Shown: positions 23,243 through 32,054, numbered from the stretch's first letter. The stretch is DNA of 33,330 bases from Bradyrhizobium semiaridum (GCF_020329505.1 NZ_JAGKJJ010000041.1:1-33330), one strand, 5' to 3'. The notes: generated by a model not told the origin, from the sequence alone. A program made the numbers and translations.

Positions 23243-24601
23243 ATGAGATCGGTGCTTTCGGCAACATTGATGGTCGCGGCGATGGGTGCTGCGCAGGCCC
23301 AGACGACCCCGCCTGCGTCCGGAATCAAGCCAAAGACCGTGACTACCGTGCCGGTCCGCCCTGCGGTGCAGAAGCCGGAAGATACCGCAAATGCGATGAC
23401 GCAAGCCGAGCGGCTGGCGCTGCAGTCCGACCTCGCCTGGGTCGGCGAATATAACGGCGCGATATCGGGCGATGTCAGCGAGCGCATGGTCAATGCGATC
23501 AAGGAATTCCAGAAGAAGCGCGGCGGCAAGCCGACCGGCGTGCTGAACCCGCAGGAGCGCGGCGCGCTCGCCGACACCGCGCGCAAGCGGCAGGACAATG
23601 TCGGCTGGAAGATCGTCACCGAGCCCGCCACCGGCGCGCGCGTCGGCATCCCGACCAAGCTGGTGCCGCAGCTCACCAGCGATGCTTCGGGCGCGAAATG
23701 GACGTCACCGACCGGAACGGTGCAGGTGCTGCTGACGCGGCGCAAGGAGGCCAACCCGGCGACAGCAAAACTCGCCGAGCAGGAAAAGAAGGAGCCGGCC
23801 GGCCGCAGCGTCGACTACACCGTGGTGAAGCCGGACTTCTTCGTGCTGTCGGGCATGCAGGGACAGAAGAAGTTCTACCTCCGCGGCACCTTCAAGGGCG
23901 ACGAGGTCCGCATCCTCACCATCCTTTACGACCAGGCGGTTCAAAACACCGTCGAGCCGGTGGTGATCGCGATGTCGAGCGCGTTCACCGCATTCCCATC
24001 CGGCGTGCTGGCCGGTCCGCCGCCGCGCAAGACCGTCGAGTACGGCACCGGCGTCGTGGTCAGCGATGACGGTGCGATCGTCACCGATCGCGTCGCCACC
24101 GAACAGTGCATCGCGCTGACCATTCCGGGCTACGGCAATGCCGACCGCGTCGCCGAGGACAAGGAGCACGATCTCGCGCTGCTGCGCATCTATGGCGCGC
24201 GCGGGCTGAAGCCGCTCAACATCGCGGGCAATGCGACGCAGACCGCGCTCGACATCACCGGCATCGCCGATCCGCAGAACCAGGGCGGCAGCGCGGCCGC
24301 GAGCAGCGTGAAGGCTTCAGTTGCGCAGCTCGGCGGCGGAGGCGATGCGGCGCTGTCGCCGCCCCCTGCGCTCGGCTTCTCCGGCGCGGCGGCGCTCGAC
24401 GGCGACGGCAAGTTCGCCGGCATCGCGGTGCTGAGGCCGGTGCTGGTCGCAGGACCCGCGGGTACGACGCCGCCGGCACAGGCCGCGCTGGTGCCGGCAG
24501 ATACGGTGCGCGAGTTCCTCAAAGCCCACGGCGTCAACGCATCGGGCGGATCGGCCGACGCCAAGGCCGCCGTCGTCCGCGTGATCTGCGTGAGGAAGTG
24601 A
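23243..24601 (+). CDS. Exported peptidoglycan-binding/trypsin-like protein, catalytic His missing
   Basis: 452 aa from the ATG at 23243. A signal peptide RSVLSATLMVAAMGAAQA (residues 2-19) is clear. Then follow a PG_binding_1 domain (about 55-110: WVGEYNGAISGDVSERMVNA, IKEFQKKRGGKPTGVL), a linker domain, and a trypsin/HtrA-like domain (about 255-430). In the latter the Asp (HDLALLRI) and Ser (GFSGAA) positions are conserved, but the His position is Arg283 (IVTDRVATEQ), so it looks like a pseudoprotease. The ATG sits in a longer open frame that starts at 23171; the internal ATG is chosen for the signal peptide. Divergent from moeB; followed by a palindromic repeat. Probably acts in the periplasm at the cell wall. 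Confidence 0.8.
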   Translation: MRSVLSATLMVAAMGAAQAQTTPPASGIKPKTVTTVPVRPAVQKPEDTANAMTQAERLALQSDLAWVGEYNGAISGDVSERMVNAIKEFQKKRGGKPTGVLNPQERGALADTARKRQDNVGWKIVTEPATGARVGIPTKLVPQLTSDASGAKWTSPTGTVQVLLTRRKEANPATAKLAEQEKKEPAGRSVDYTVVKPDFFVLSGMQGQKKFYLRGTFKGDEVRILTILYDQAVQNTVEPVVIAMSSAFTAFPSGVLAGPPPRKTVEYGTGVVVSDDGAIVTDRVATEQCIALTIPGYGNADRVAEDKEHDLALLRIYGARGLKPLNIAGNATQTALDITGIADPQNQGGSAAASSVKASVAQLGGGGDAALSPPPALGFSGAAALDGDGKFAGIAVLRPVLVAGPAGTTPPAQAALVPADTVREFLKAHGVNASGGSADAKAAVVRVICVRK

Positions 24602-24608
24602 GAAATCC

Positions 24609-24696
24609 GTAGCCCGGATGGAGCGAAGCGTAATCCGGGGCTGCTCTAGCGGTGGTACGACCGGCCCCGGATTTCGCTTCGCTTCATCCAGGCTAT
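24609..24696. repeat. REP-like palindrome, GTAGCCCGGATGGAGCG family, copy 2
   Basis: Left arm GTAGCCCGGATGGAGCG is identical to copy 1 at 14109; the right arm is slightly degraded (CGCTTCATCCAGGCTAT). Like copy 1 it lies between convergent genes, here the protease-like gene and ggt. Confidence 0.85.
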
Positions 24697-24704
24697 GAAG
24701 CTCG

Positions 24705-26384
24705 TCACCTCAACGCGAACCTAACGCCCGCGCGCGCGAGACCGCCCGCAATCCCCACCGGCGTGCCGTCGGCGCGCCAGCAGGCGGCGCCGGACATCGT
24801 GCCATCTCCATGAAACTGGATCGCATTCATGCCGCCGGCGACTGTCGACACCACCTGCACCTTGTGACCCTTCGCAGCGAGCGCGGCGCGGACGGCTTCC
24901 GGCACCGCCTGCTCGACCTCGAGCGCGTTGCCTTCGGTCCAGACCCGCGGCGCTTCGACCGCCTCCTGCAGGCTCATGCCGTGATCGATCAGATTGATCA
25001 GCGCCTGCATCGCGCTCGGGAAGATGCGTTTGCCGCCGGGCAGGCCGAGCGCGTAAGTGAGCTTGCCGTCGCGCAGCGCCATCATCGGCGACATCGAGGT
25101 GGTGACGCGCTTGCCCGCCGCCAGCGACAGCGCATGCCCCGGCCGCGGATCGAACAGGTTCATGTAGTTGTTCGGCACGGTGCCGAGGCCCGGGATCAGG
25201 ATCTTTGCGCCGAACAGATTGTTGATGGTCTGCGTGGTCGCGACCACGTTGCCAAACGCATCGGCCGCGGTCATGTGCGTGGTGTGCGCGCTTTCGAGCG
25301 GGCTGACGCCGGCGCCCCAGGCCTGCGCACGATCAGGCTGGATCGCGCGGCGGCGTTCCTCGGCATAGGCCTTCGAGGTCAGCCGCTCCACCGGCACGTT
25401 GATGTAGGCGGGGTCACCGCTCGCTGCCTCGCGATCGGCGAAGGCGATCTTCAGCACCTCGGCGAGGTAGTGGATCGTCTCTGCTGTGCCGAAGCCGAGG
25501 CCGGCGACGTCGTAGCCTTCGAGGATGTTGAGCATCTGCGTGATATGCACGCCGGACGCGGCCGGCGGCGGCGGACCCAAGATCTCCCAGCCGCGGTAAT
25601 CGGCGCGGACCGGCGCGCGCTCGACGGTCCTGTAGCTGGTGAGGTCCTCGCGCGCGATGAAGCCGCCATTGTTCTTCATGTAGTCGACCAGGATGTCGCC
25701 GAGCGGGCCCTCGTAGAGCGCGTTGTCGCCATGCTCGGCGATGTATTTCAGCGTCTCGGCATATTCCGCCTGCACCACGCGCTCGCCCGCCTTCAGCGGC
25801 GATCCGTCGGGCAGATAGATCGCCGCGATCGGCTTGTCCTTCAGCATCTCCTCAGCACTGTCGGTGATGCATTCGTTCAGGTAAGGCGTCGCCGCATAGC
25901 CGCGCGCCGCGTGCTTGATCGCCGGCTGCATGACGTCGGCGAGGCTCATGGTGCCGAAGCGGCGCAGCGTTTCGCACCAGGCTTTCAGCGAGCCGGGCAC
26001 GGCAACCGCTTTCGGCCCGTTCAGATTCTCGTTGCCGACGGTGTCGAACACGTCATGCGCCGAGCCCGGCTTCGAGGTGTAGGTATCCGGCTTCACCGCC
26101 ATCGGCACCGTGCTCTGGCCGTCGATGAAGCGATGGCTGCCATCGGCGAGGCGGATATGCGCCATGCCGCCGCCGATGATGCCGACCATCATCGGCTCGA
26201 CCACGGTCAGCGTGAACAGCGTCGCGATCGCCGCGTCGATCGCGTTGCCGCCGGCCGCGAGCATCTCGGCGCCCGCGCTTGACGCCAGCGGATGATTGCT
26301 CACCACCATGCCGCGGCTGCCGGATGCCGTCTGCTTCTGGCACTCGAAGCTGGTCGCCGCACGATCACGCCAGTTGCCGCCCAT
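24705..26384 (-). CDS. ggt: Gamma-glutamyltransferase family protein
   Basis: 559 aa, N-terminal nucleophile hydrolase made as a proenzyme that cuts itself into large and small subunits. The new N-terminal Thr would be T368 in SAHTTHMTAADAFGN (25281-25283), matching the TTH cleavage site of the family. GGT cleaves or transfers the gamma-glutamyl group of glutathione and related compounds. Supporting features are MVGIIGGGMAHIRLADG (about 65-82), the substrate-related NNYMNLFDPRPG and GKRVTTSMSPMM. No signal peptide is seen, unlike periplasmic E. coli GGT, so a cytoplasmic GGT-like enzyme is possible. GGGAG lies before the ATG at 26384. It is 39 bases after mutM on the same strand. Confidence 0.88.
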   Translation of the reverse strand: MGGNWRDRAATSFECQKQTASGSRGMVVSNHPLASSAGAEMLAAGGNAIDAAIATLFTLTVVEPMMVGIIGGGMAHIRLADGSHRFIDGQSTVPMAVKPDTYTSKPGSAHDVFDTVGNENLNGPKAVAVPGSLKAWCETLRRFGTMSLADVMQPAIKHAARGYAATPYLNECITDSAEEMLKDKPIAAIYLPDGSPLKAGERVVQAEYAETLKYIAEHGDNALYEGPLGDILVDYMKNNGGFIAREDLTSYRTVERAPVRADYRGWEILGPPPPAASGVHITQMLNILEGYDVAGLGFGTAETIHYLAEVLKIAFADREAASGDPAYINVPVERLTSKAYAEERRRAIQPDRAQAWGAGVSPLESAHTTHMTAADAFGNVVATTQTINNLFGAKILIPGLGTVPNNYMNLFDPRPGHALSLAAGKRVTTSMSPMMALRDGKLTYALGLPGGKRIFPSAMQALINLIDHGMSLQEAVEAPRVWTEGNALEVEQAVPEAVRAALAAKGHKVQVVSTVAGGMNAIQFHGDGTMSGAACWRADGTPVGIAGGLARAGVRFALR

Positions 26385-26423
26385 GGTTCGATCTCCCTTG
26401 TTGTTATTGCTGTTGCAGCGAAC

Positions 26424-27305
26424 CTATTTCTGGCACTTCGGGCACCAGAACGTCGAACGGCCGTTCTGGACAAAGCGCTTGACGATGCCCTCGCAGCCCC
26501 TGCTCCGGCAGGTCTCGCCTTCGCGGTCGTAGACCTGGAACGAATGCTGGAAGTAACCGAGATCGCCATTCGTCAATCGGTGATCACTGATCGAGGAGCC
26601 GCCGGCCTTGATCGCCTGATTCAGCACCGCATGGATCGCGTCGACCAGCCGTTTGGCGTGGTCGGTCGGCTCCGCCTTCTTGGTTGCGAGCGTCGCGGCC
26701 AATCGACGCGGCGAGAGATGCGCGCGAAACAGCGCCTCGCAGACATAGATGTTGCCAAGTCCCGCCACCACGCGCTGATCGAGCAGCGCCGCCTTCAGGC
26801 TGGTCTTCTTGTTGTGGCACGAGCGGGCCAGCATCGCGGCGTCGAACTCATTGCCGAGCGGCTCAGGGCCAAGCCCCTTCAGCAGCGGCTCATCCTCGAT
26901 CGCGTTACGGGCGATGATCTTCATGTAGCCGAAGCGGCGCGGATCGTTGAAGACGACGGCCGCGCCCGACGACATGTGGAACACGACATGGTCATGCGCG
27001 CGGTCATCGCTGCGCGGATGATGGAATTGCCCCGGCGTCGCGCCGGCGTCTTCCTTATGCACGCGGAACGAGCCGGACATGCCCAGATGCATCAGCAGCA
27101 CGTCGCCGGAGGTCAGGTCCGCCATCAGATATTTGGCGCGGCGGCCGAGCCCGGTGACGGTCTGGCCCTCGAGCCGGGCGATAAAGTCTTTTTGAAAGGG
27201 AAACCGCAAATCCTTGCGGCGGGCTTCGGCCTTGACGATTTTTGCCCCTTCCATGGCCGGTTGCAGGCCGCGGCGGACGGTCTCGACTTCAGGTAATTCC
27301 GGCAT
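26424..27305 (-). CDS. mutM: Formamidopyrimidine-DNA glycosylase MutM (Fpg)
   Basis: 293 aa. Base-excision repair enzyme removing 8-oxoguanine and formamidopyrimidines; also an AP lyase. The catalytic N-terminus is intact: MPELPEVETVRRGL, with Pro2 and Glu3 of the nucleophile and acid. This fixes the ATG at 27305; the 13 in-frame residues before it are not part of the family. The H2TH region contains GLGNIYVCEALFRAHLSP, and the zinc finger closes the protein with C-x4-C and CPKC (CRSRGCEG...WCPKC). It is divergent from ubiE across 91 bases, and ggt follows on the same strand. Confidence 0.97.
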   Translation of the reverse strand: MPELPEVETVRRGLQPAMEGAKIVKAEARRKDLRFPFQKDFIARLEGQTVTGLGRRAKYLMADLTSGDVLLMHLGMSGSFRVHKEDAGATPGQFHHPRSDDRAHDHVVFHMSSGAAVVFNDPRRFGYMKIIARNAIEDEPLLKGLGPEPLGNEFDAAMLARSCHNKKTSLKAALLDQRVVAGLGNIYVCEALFRAHLSPRRLAATLATKKAEPTDHAKRLVDAIHAVLNQAIKAGGSSISDHRLTNGDLGYFQHSFQVYDREGETCRSRGCEGIVKRFVQNGRSTFWCPKCQK

Positions 27306-27396
27306 GGAGGCATTCACCTTTTGGAAGTGACGTGATAGCGCCATTGCGGCCGCCGCGCTATGGTTTGGCCGGGACTTGTGAGTGAGTTATGAGCTG

Positions 27397-28158
27397 ATGG
27401 ATCGGCTGGATCAAACCACCCATTTCGGCTTCAGGGACGTCCCCCTGGGCGAGAAGCAGACGCTGGTGAACGATGTGTTTCACAGCGTGGCGTCGCGCTA
27501 CGACCTGATGAACGACCTGATGTCGGCGGGCCTGCACCGGATCTGGAAGGACATCATGATCACGGCGCTCGATCCGCCGAAGGGCGACCGGCCGTTCGCG
27601 CTGCTCGATGTCGCCGGCGGCACCGGCGACATCGCGTTCCGTGCCGCCAAGGCGGCGGGCGGCGGTTTCCGCGCCACGGTCTGCGACATCAACGGCGACA
27701 TGCTCGCAGTCGGCCGCGAGCGCGCCGCCAGGCAGCATCTCGACGATCGGGTGTCGTTCGTCGAAGGCAACGCCGAGACGCTGGCTTTCGCCGACCGTTC
27801 GTTCGACGCCTACACCATCGCATTCGGCATCCGCAACGTGCCGCAGATCGACCTCGCGCTGCGCGAGGCCTATCGCGTGCTGAAGCCCGGCAGCCGCTTC
27901 CTGTGCCTGGAGTTCTCCACCGTCGACGTGCCCGGCCTCGACCGGCTGTACGATCTGTTCTCCTTCAAGGTGATCCCGCCGCTCGGCCGCGCCGTCACGG
28001 GCGATGCCGAATCCTACCAATACCTCGTCGAGTCGATCCGCAAATTCCCGCGGCCGAGCGCGTTTGCCGAGATGATCGGCGGCGCCGGCTTCGCCCGCGT
28101 GAAGTGGCAGAGCCTCTCCGGCGGCATCGTGGCGCTGCATTCGGGCTGGCGTTTGTGA
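27397..28158 (+). CDS. ubiE: Ubiquinone/menaquinone methyltransferase UbiE
   Basis: 253 aa. S-adenosylmethionine-dependent C-methylation in ubiquinone synthesis. Family features: TTHFGFRDVPLGEKQTLVND then VFHSVASRYDLMNDLMSAGL (about residues 7-48), the SAM motif LDVAGGTGDIAFRAA (about 69-83) and TIAFGIRNVPQIDLALREA (about 143-161). ATG 27397 is used; a GTG five codons upstream (27382) is a possible start. Its TGA overlaps the GTG start of ubiB, so translation of the two quinone genes is coupled. First gene of the ubiE-ubiB pair. Confidence 0.95.
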   Translation: MDRLDQTTHFGFRDVPLGEKQTLVNDVFHSVASRYDLMNDLMSAGLHRIWKDIMITALDPPKGDRPFALLDVAGGTGDIAFRAAKAAGGGFRATVCDINGDMLAVGRERAARQHLDDRVSFVEGNAETLAFADRSFDAYTIAFGIRNVPQIDLALREAYRVLKPGSRFLCLEFSTVDVPGLDRLYDLFSFKVIPPLGRAVTGDAESYQYLVESIRKFPRPSAFAEMIGGAGFARVKWQSLSGGIVALHSGWRL

Positions 28159-29735
28159 TCTCCGCACTCTCCCACATTACGCGCCTCGCCCGCGCCGGTT
28201 TCGTGTTTGCGCGCGAGGGTGTGTTCGGCGTGGTCGATCCCTCGCTGGTGCCGCCGCCCGGGCAACTCGCGCTTAAGATCGCGCGGCTGGTCGAGCGGCG
28301 CAACGCCAAGTCCGGCGCACGGCTGTCGCGCGCGCTGACGAGGCTCGGGCCCGCTTATCTCAAGCTCGGGCAATTCCTCGCCACCCGCCCCGACGTGGTC
28401 GGCGTGGCGATGGCGCGCGACCTCGAAGCGTTGCAAGACCGGCTGCCGCCATTCTCGCAAGCCGAAGCCGAAGCCGTCATCACGCAATCGCTGGAACGGC
28501 CGCTGTCGCAGACCTTCGTTCATCTCGGCCCGGCGGTGGCCGCCGCCTCGATCGCGCAGGTGCATCGCGGCGAGGTCGAACGCAACGGCGTCCGGCATCA
28601 GGTCGCGGTCAAGGTGCTCCGGCCCAACGTCGCCTCGCGCTTCCGCCGCGACCTCAGCGACTTCTTCTTCGTCGCGCACAATGCCGAGGCGCACTCCGCG
28701 GAGGCGCGGCGGCTGCGGCTGATCGAGGTCATCAACACGATGTCGCGCTCGGTCGCGATGGAGATGGACCTGCGGCTGGAGGCAGCCGCGCTCTCCGAGA
28801 TGGCCGAGAACACGCGCGACGATCCGGATTTCCGCGTGCCGACCGTGGACTGGGACCGCACTACCCACAACGTGCTGACGATGGAGTGGATCGACGGCAT
28901 CGCGCTGAACGACCATGCGCGTCTCGCCGAGGCCAGGGTCGACCTGCCCGATCTCGGCCGCAAGGTGATCCAGAGTTTTCTGCGCCACGCGCTGCGCGAC
29001 GGCTTCTTTCACGCCGACATGCATCCGGGCAATCTGTTCCTCGACGAGGCTGGCCGCCTCGTCGCGGTGGATTTCGGCATCATGGGCCGGCTCGGCGCCA
29101 AGGAACGGCGCTTTCTCGCGGAAATCCTGCTCGGCTTCATCACCCGCGATTATCGCCGCGTCGCCGAGGTGCATTTCGAGGCCGGCTACGTGCCGGGCCA
29201 TCACTCGGTGGAGAATTTCGCGCAAGCCATCCGTGCCATCGGCGAGCCGATCCACAATCGCACCGCCGAGGAAATCTCGATGGCCAAGCTGCTCACTCTT
29301 CTGCTCGAGGTCACCGGCCTGTTCGACATGCAGACGCGGCCCGAGCTGATCCTGTTGCAGAAGACCATGGTGGTGGTCGAGGGCGTGGCGCGCGGCTTCG
29401 ACCCCAAGCTCGACATCTGGAAGATCGCCGATCCCGTGGTGCGCGAATGGATCGCGCAGAATCTCGGCCCGCTCGGCCGCATCCAGGGCGCCATGGCGGG
29501 CGCGGGCGAGCTCGGCCGCGTGGCAGCTGGCCTGCCGGCGATCGCCTCGCGCGCGGTCGCGGTGCTGGAGAATCTGGAGCGGATGAGCCGCGAGGGCATT
29601 ACGCTGTCACCGGAAACCATTGCCGCGCTCGGCCGCAGCGAGGGCCGCAAGAACCGCTGGCGCACGGTGGCGCTGTGGATCATCGCCGCCACCTTCATCG
29701 GGATCCTGTTCGCGATCCGGCATCTGCAAATCTGA
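28155..29735 (+). CDS. ubiB: Ubiquinone biosynthesis protein UbiB
   Basis: 526 aa, ADCK/ABC1-family atypical kinase-like ATPase needed for coenzyme Q synthesis. Motifs in order: KLGQFLATRPD (the KxGQ segment), the Ala-rich loop AAASIAQVHRGE, VAVKVLRPNV with the ATP-binding Lys, EMDLRLEAAA, HADMHPGNLFLD, and VDFGIMGRLG. The C-terminus has a hydrophobic helix TVALWIIAATFIGILFAI, probably a membrane anchor. The GTG at 28155 overlapping the ubiE stop is the start that gives the usual length (MISALSHITRLARAG); a longer frame upstream lies inside ubiE and is non-coding. Followed by a 64-base gap to coaBC. Confidence 0.95.
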   Translation: MISALSHITRLARAGFVFAREGVFGVVDPSLVPPPGQLALKIARLVERRNAKSGARLSRALTRLGPAYLKLGQFLATRPDVVGVAMARDLEALQDRLPPFSQAEAEAVITQSLERPLSQTFVHLGPAVAAASIAQVHRGEVERNGVRHQVAVKVLRPNVASRFRRDLSDFFFVAHNAEAHSAEARRLRLIEVINTMSRSVAMEMDLRLEAAALSEMAENTRDDPDFRVPTVDWDRTTHNVLTMEWIDGIALNDHARLAEARVDLPDLGRKVIQSFLRHALRDGFFHADMHPGNLFLDEAGRLVAVDFGIMGRLGAKERRFLAEILLGFITRDYRRVAEVHFEAGYVPGHHSVENFAQAIRAIGEPIHNRTAEEISMAKLLTLLLEVTGLFDMQTRPELILLQKTMVVVEGVARGFDPKLDIWKIADPVVREWIAQNLGPLGRIQGAMAGAGELGRVAAGLPAIASRAVAVLENLERMSREGITLSPETIAALGRSEGRKNRWRTVALWIIAATFIGILFAIRHLQI

Positions 29736-29749
29736 TTGCAATGCATGCA

Positions 29750-29765
29750 CAACGTGCTAGCGTTG
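29750..29765. promoter_or_regulatory. Candidate operator palindrome upstream of coaBC
   Basis: CAACG (29750-29754) and CGTTG (29761-29765) are 5-base arms around TGCTAG, 35-50 bases before the coaBC ATG. Ribbon-helix-helix proteins often bind short palindromes at their own promoters, and CoaBC here carries such a domain. The signal is short and could be chance. Confidence 0.25.
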
Positions 29766-29799
29766 CTGTCACTTTTGAGCATCATCCGGAGGCCATGCC

Positions 29800-31220
29800 A
29801 TGGCCAGCCTGACCATCCGCAAACTCGACGACGAGCTGAAGGCCTATCTGCGGCTGCGCTCCGCCAGGAATGGGCGCTCGGTCGAGGAGGAGGTCCGGGT
29901 CATCCTCCGCGAGCTTGCAGAGGGCCGCGCGGAGCCCGCTGATGGCCTTCCGGCCAACCCGGCCACAAGTACCGCTCCTGCGCCGCGGCCCGCCAGCGCG
30001 GCCGGAGAACCCCGCGTCACCCTGATCATCGGCGGCGGCATCGCCGCCTACAAGGCGCTGGACCTGATCCGGCGGCTCAAGGAGCGGCGCATCGAGGTCC
30101 GCTGCGTGCTGACCAAGGCGGCCCAGCAATTCGTCACGCCGCTCGCCGCCAGCGCACTGTCGCATGAGCGGGCCTATACCGATTTGTTCGACGCCGAGAG
30201 CGAGTTCGATGCCGGCCATATCCGGCTGGCGCGGGAGTGCGACCTGATCGTGGTGGCGCCGGCGACCGCCGACCTGATGGCCAAGATGGCGCAGGGCCAT
30301 GCCAACGATCTCGCCACCGCGATCCTGCTCGCCGCCAACCGGCCGATCCTGCTGGCACCGGCGATGAACCCGCTGATGTGGAACAACCCGGCGACCCGCC
30401 GCAATGTGCTGCAGCTGCGCCGCGACGGCGTCCATACCGTCGGCCCCAATGCCGGCGAGATGGCGGAGGCCGGCGAGGCCGGCGTCGGACGGATGGCCGA
30501 GCCGACCGAGATCGCGGCTGCCGCCGACCGCATGCTGCGGCCGCCCAAGCCGCACCCGCTCGCGGGCAAGCGCGTGCTGGTCACCGCCGGCCCGACCCAT
30601 GAGGCGATCGATCCGGTGCGCTACATTGCCAACCGCTCCTCCGGCAAACAGGGTTTCGCCATTGCCGCCGCTGCGCAAGCGGCCGGCGCCGACGTCGTGC
30701 TGGTGTCAGGCCCCGTCGAGCTCGACGATCCGGCCGGCATCGCGGTAATGCGCGTGGAATCCGCGCGCGACATGCTGCACCGGGTCGAGGCGGCGCTGCC
30801 GGTCGATGTCGCGATCTTCGCCGCCGCGGTCGCCGACTGGCGCGTCGCCAGCGAAGGCAGCCAGAAGCTGAAGAAGACCGCGGCCGGCATGCCGCCGCTG
30901 CAACTGGTGGAAAATCCCGACATCCTCGCCACCATCTCGAAGCTGAAGGAGAAGCGGCCGCCGCTGGTGATCGGCTTCGCCGCCGAGACCGAGCACCTGA
31001 TCGAGAACGCCAAGGCGAAGTTCGCGCGCAAGGGCTGCGACTGGATCGTCGCCAACGACGTCTCGCCGGCATCGGGCGTGATGGGCGGCGACCGCAATAC
31101 GGTTCACCTGCTCGCGCGCGAGGGCAAGGAGGTCACCGTCGACTCTTGGCCGGTCATGACCAAGGAAGAGGTCGCGGCCGCGCTGGTGTCAAAGATCGCA
31201 AGAAGCGTGGGAACCGGATC

Positions 31221-31224
<4 letters not shown>
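29800..31224 (+). CDS. coaBC: CoaBC with an N-terminal FitA-like ribbon-helix-helix domain
   Basis: 474 aa. CoaBC makes 4'-phosphopantetheine from 4'-phosphopantothenate and cysteine in coenzyme A synthesis. Residues 1-40 (MASLTIRKLDDELKAYLRL, then RSARNGRSVEEEVRVILREL) are a FitA/VapB-type ribbon-helix-helix; a Pro/Ala linker of about 30 residues follows. The CoaC flavoprotein domain (about 73-245) has GGGIAAYKA, H in AGHIRLAR, and PAMNPLMW, but no Cys in GEMAEAGEAGVGRM. The CoaB domain (about 250-470) has VTAGPTHEAIDPVRYIANRS and the KLKKTAAG lysines. No ATG, GTG or TTG codon occurs in frame between codon 1 and the CoaC domain. CCGGAGG precedes the ATG. The dut start overlaps its stop. Confidence 0.93.
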
Positions 31225-31674
<450 letters not shown>

Positions 31675-31679
<5 letters not shown>

Positions 31680-31719
31680 AGCGCGATGGGATTGGGTTGA
31701 ATCGCCATCGCGCTTTAGC
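31675..31719. repeat. Perfect 15-bp inverted repeat including the dut stop codon
   Basis: GCTAAAGCGCGATGG (31675-31689) and its complement CCATCGCGCTTTAGC (31705-31719) flank a 15-base loop, followed by TCTTTTG. The dut TAA (31677-31679) is in the left arm. It could act as the terminator or 3'-end protection of the dut transcript. Confidence 0.75.
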
Positions 31720-31726
31720 TCTTTTG

Positions 31727-31773
31727 CGCATGATCTTTTCGGAAAACCGCTTCGCACTTTTCCGGATCATGCG
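31727..31773. repeat. Palindromic repeat, CGCATGATC...GATCATGCG family, copy 2
   Basis: Arms CGCATGATC (31727-31735) and GATCATGCG (31765-31773), with a nested CGGAAAA/TTTTCCG. Same family as 10724-10775; this copy is better preserved. It follows the dut inverted repeat by only 7 bases. Confidence 0.75.
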
Positions 31774-31816
31774 TTAGGCGCCTTCTGGACGAATACGGAG
31801 TCAATTCGCGTCAAAT

Positions 31817-31842
31817 TTTTGCGCCGCCGGTGCGCATTTTTT
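31817..31842 (+). terminator. Possible terminator downstream of dut
   Basis: TGCGC (31820-31824) and GCGCA (31832-31836) form a short stem around CGCCGGT, followed by six T residues (31837-31842). The stem is short, so it may be a weak second terminator behind the two repeats. Confidence 0.35.
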
Positions 31843-32054
31843 CACAGCCGATTCTGCGTTCACGGTCTGGACTCTTACTCGGCGAGTCCCCTTGGGACTA
31901 TTCTGGATTGATTCGAGCACGACGGGGGGTCTTCGTCGGGCTGTTTGGGTCCTGCCTGGGCACGATCCCCGCGCAAGCGCTACGCGTTAGTCGTGAGGGA
32001 ATTCCGGTCTTTTTCCGGATCGTGAGCCAGGGAGTTGTGCGTCTGGGGCAACAT
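31843..32054. other. Upstream region of the PAS sensor gene
   Basis: With 31680-31842 this makes a 375-base gap without a gene. The first half holds the repeats and hairpins listed; the rest has a short CCGG-TCTTTTT-CCGG palindrome at about 32004-32018 and probably the promoter of the next gene, which I could not place with confidence. Confidence 0.4.

Noticed and set aside
24810..26282. 490-residue + strand open frame opposite ggt
   Set aside because: Antisense shadow of a conserved enzyme gene with typical Arg/His-rich composition.
27903..28154. Longer N-terminus of UbiB starting inside ubiE
   Set aside because: The upstream 84 residues are an Arg-rich off-frame reading of ubiE; the GTG at 28155 overlapping the ubiE stop gives the normal family length.
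29800..29940. A separate antitoxin gene in front of coaBC
   Set aside because: The frame continues without a stop into CoaC and CoaC has no start codon of its own; no PIN-toxin gene lies nearby.
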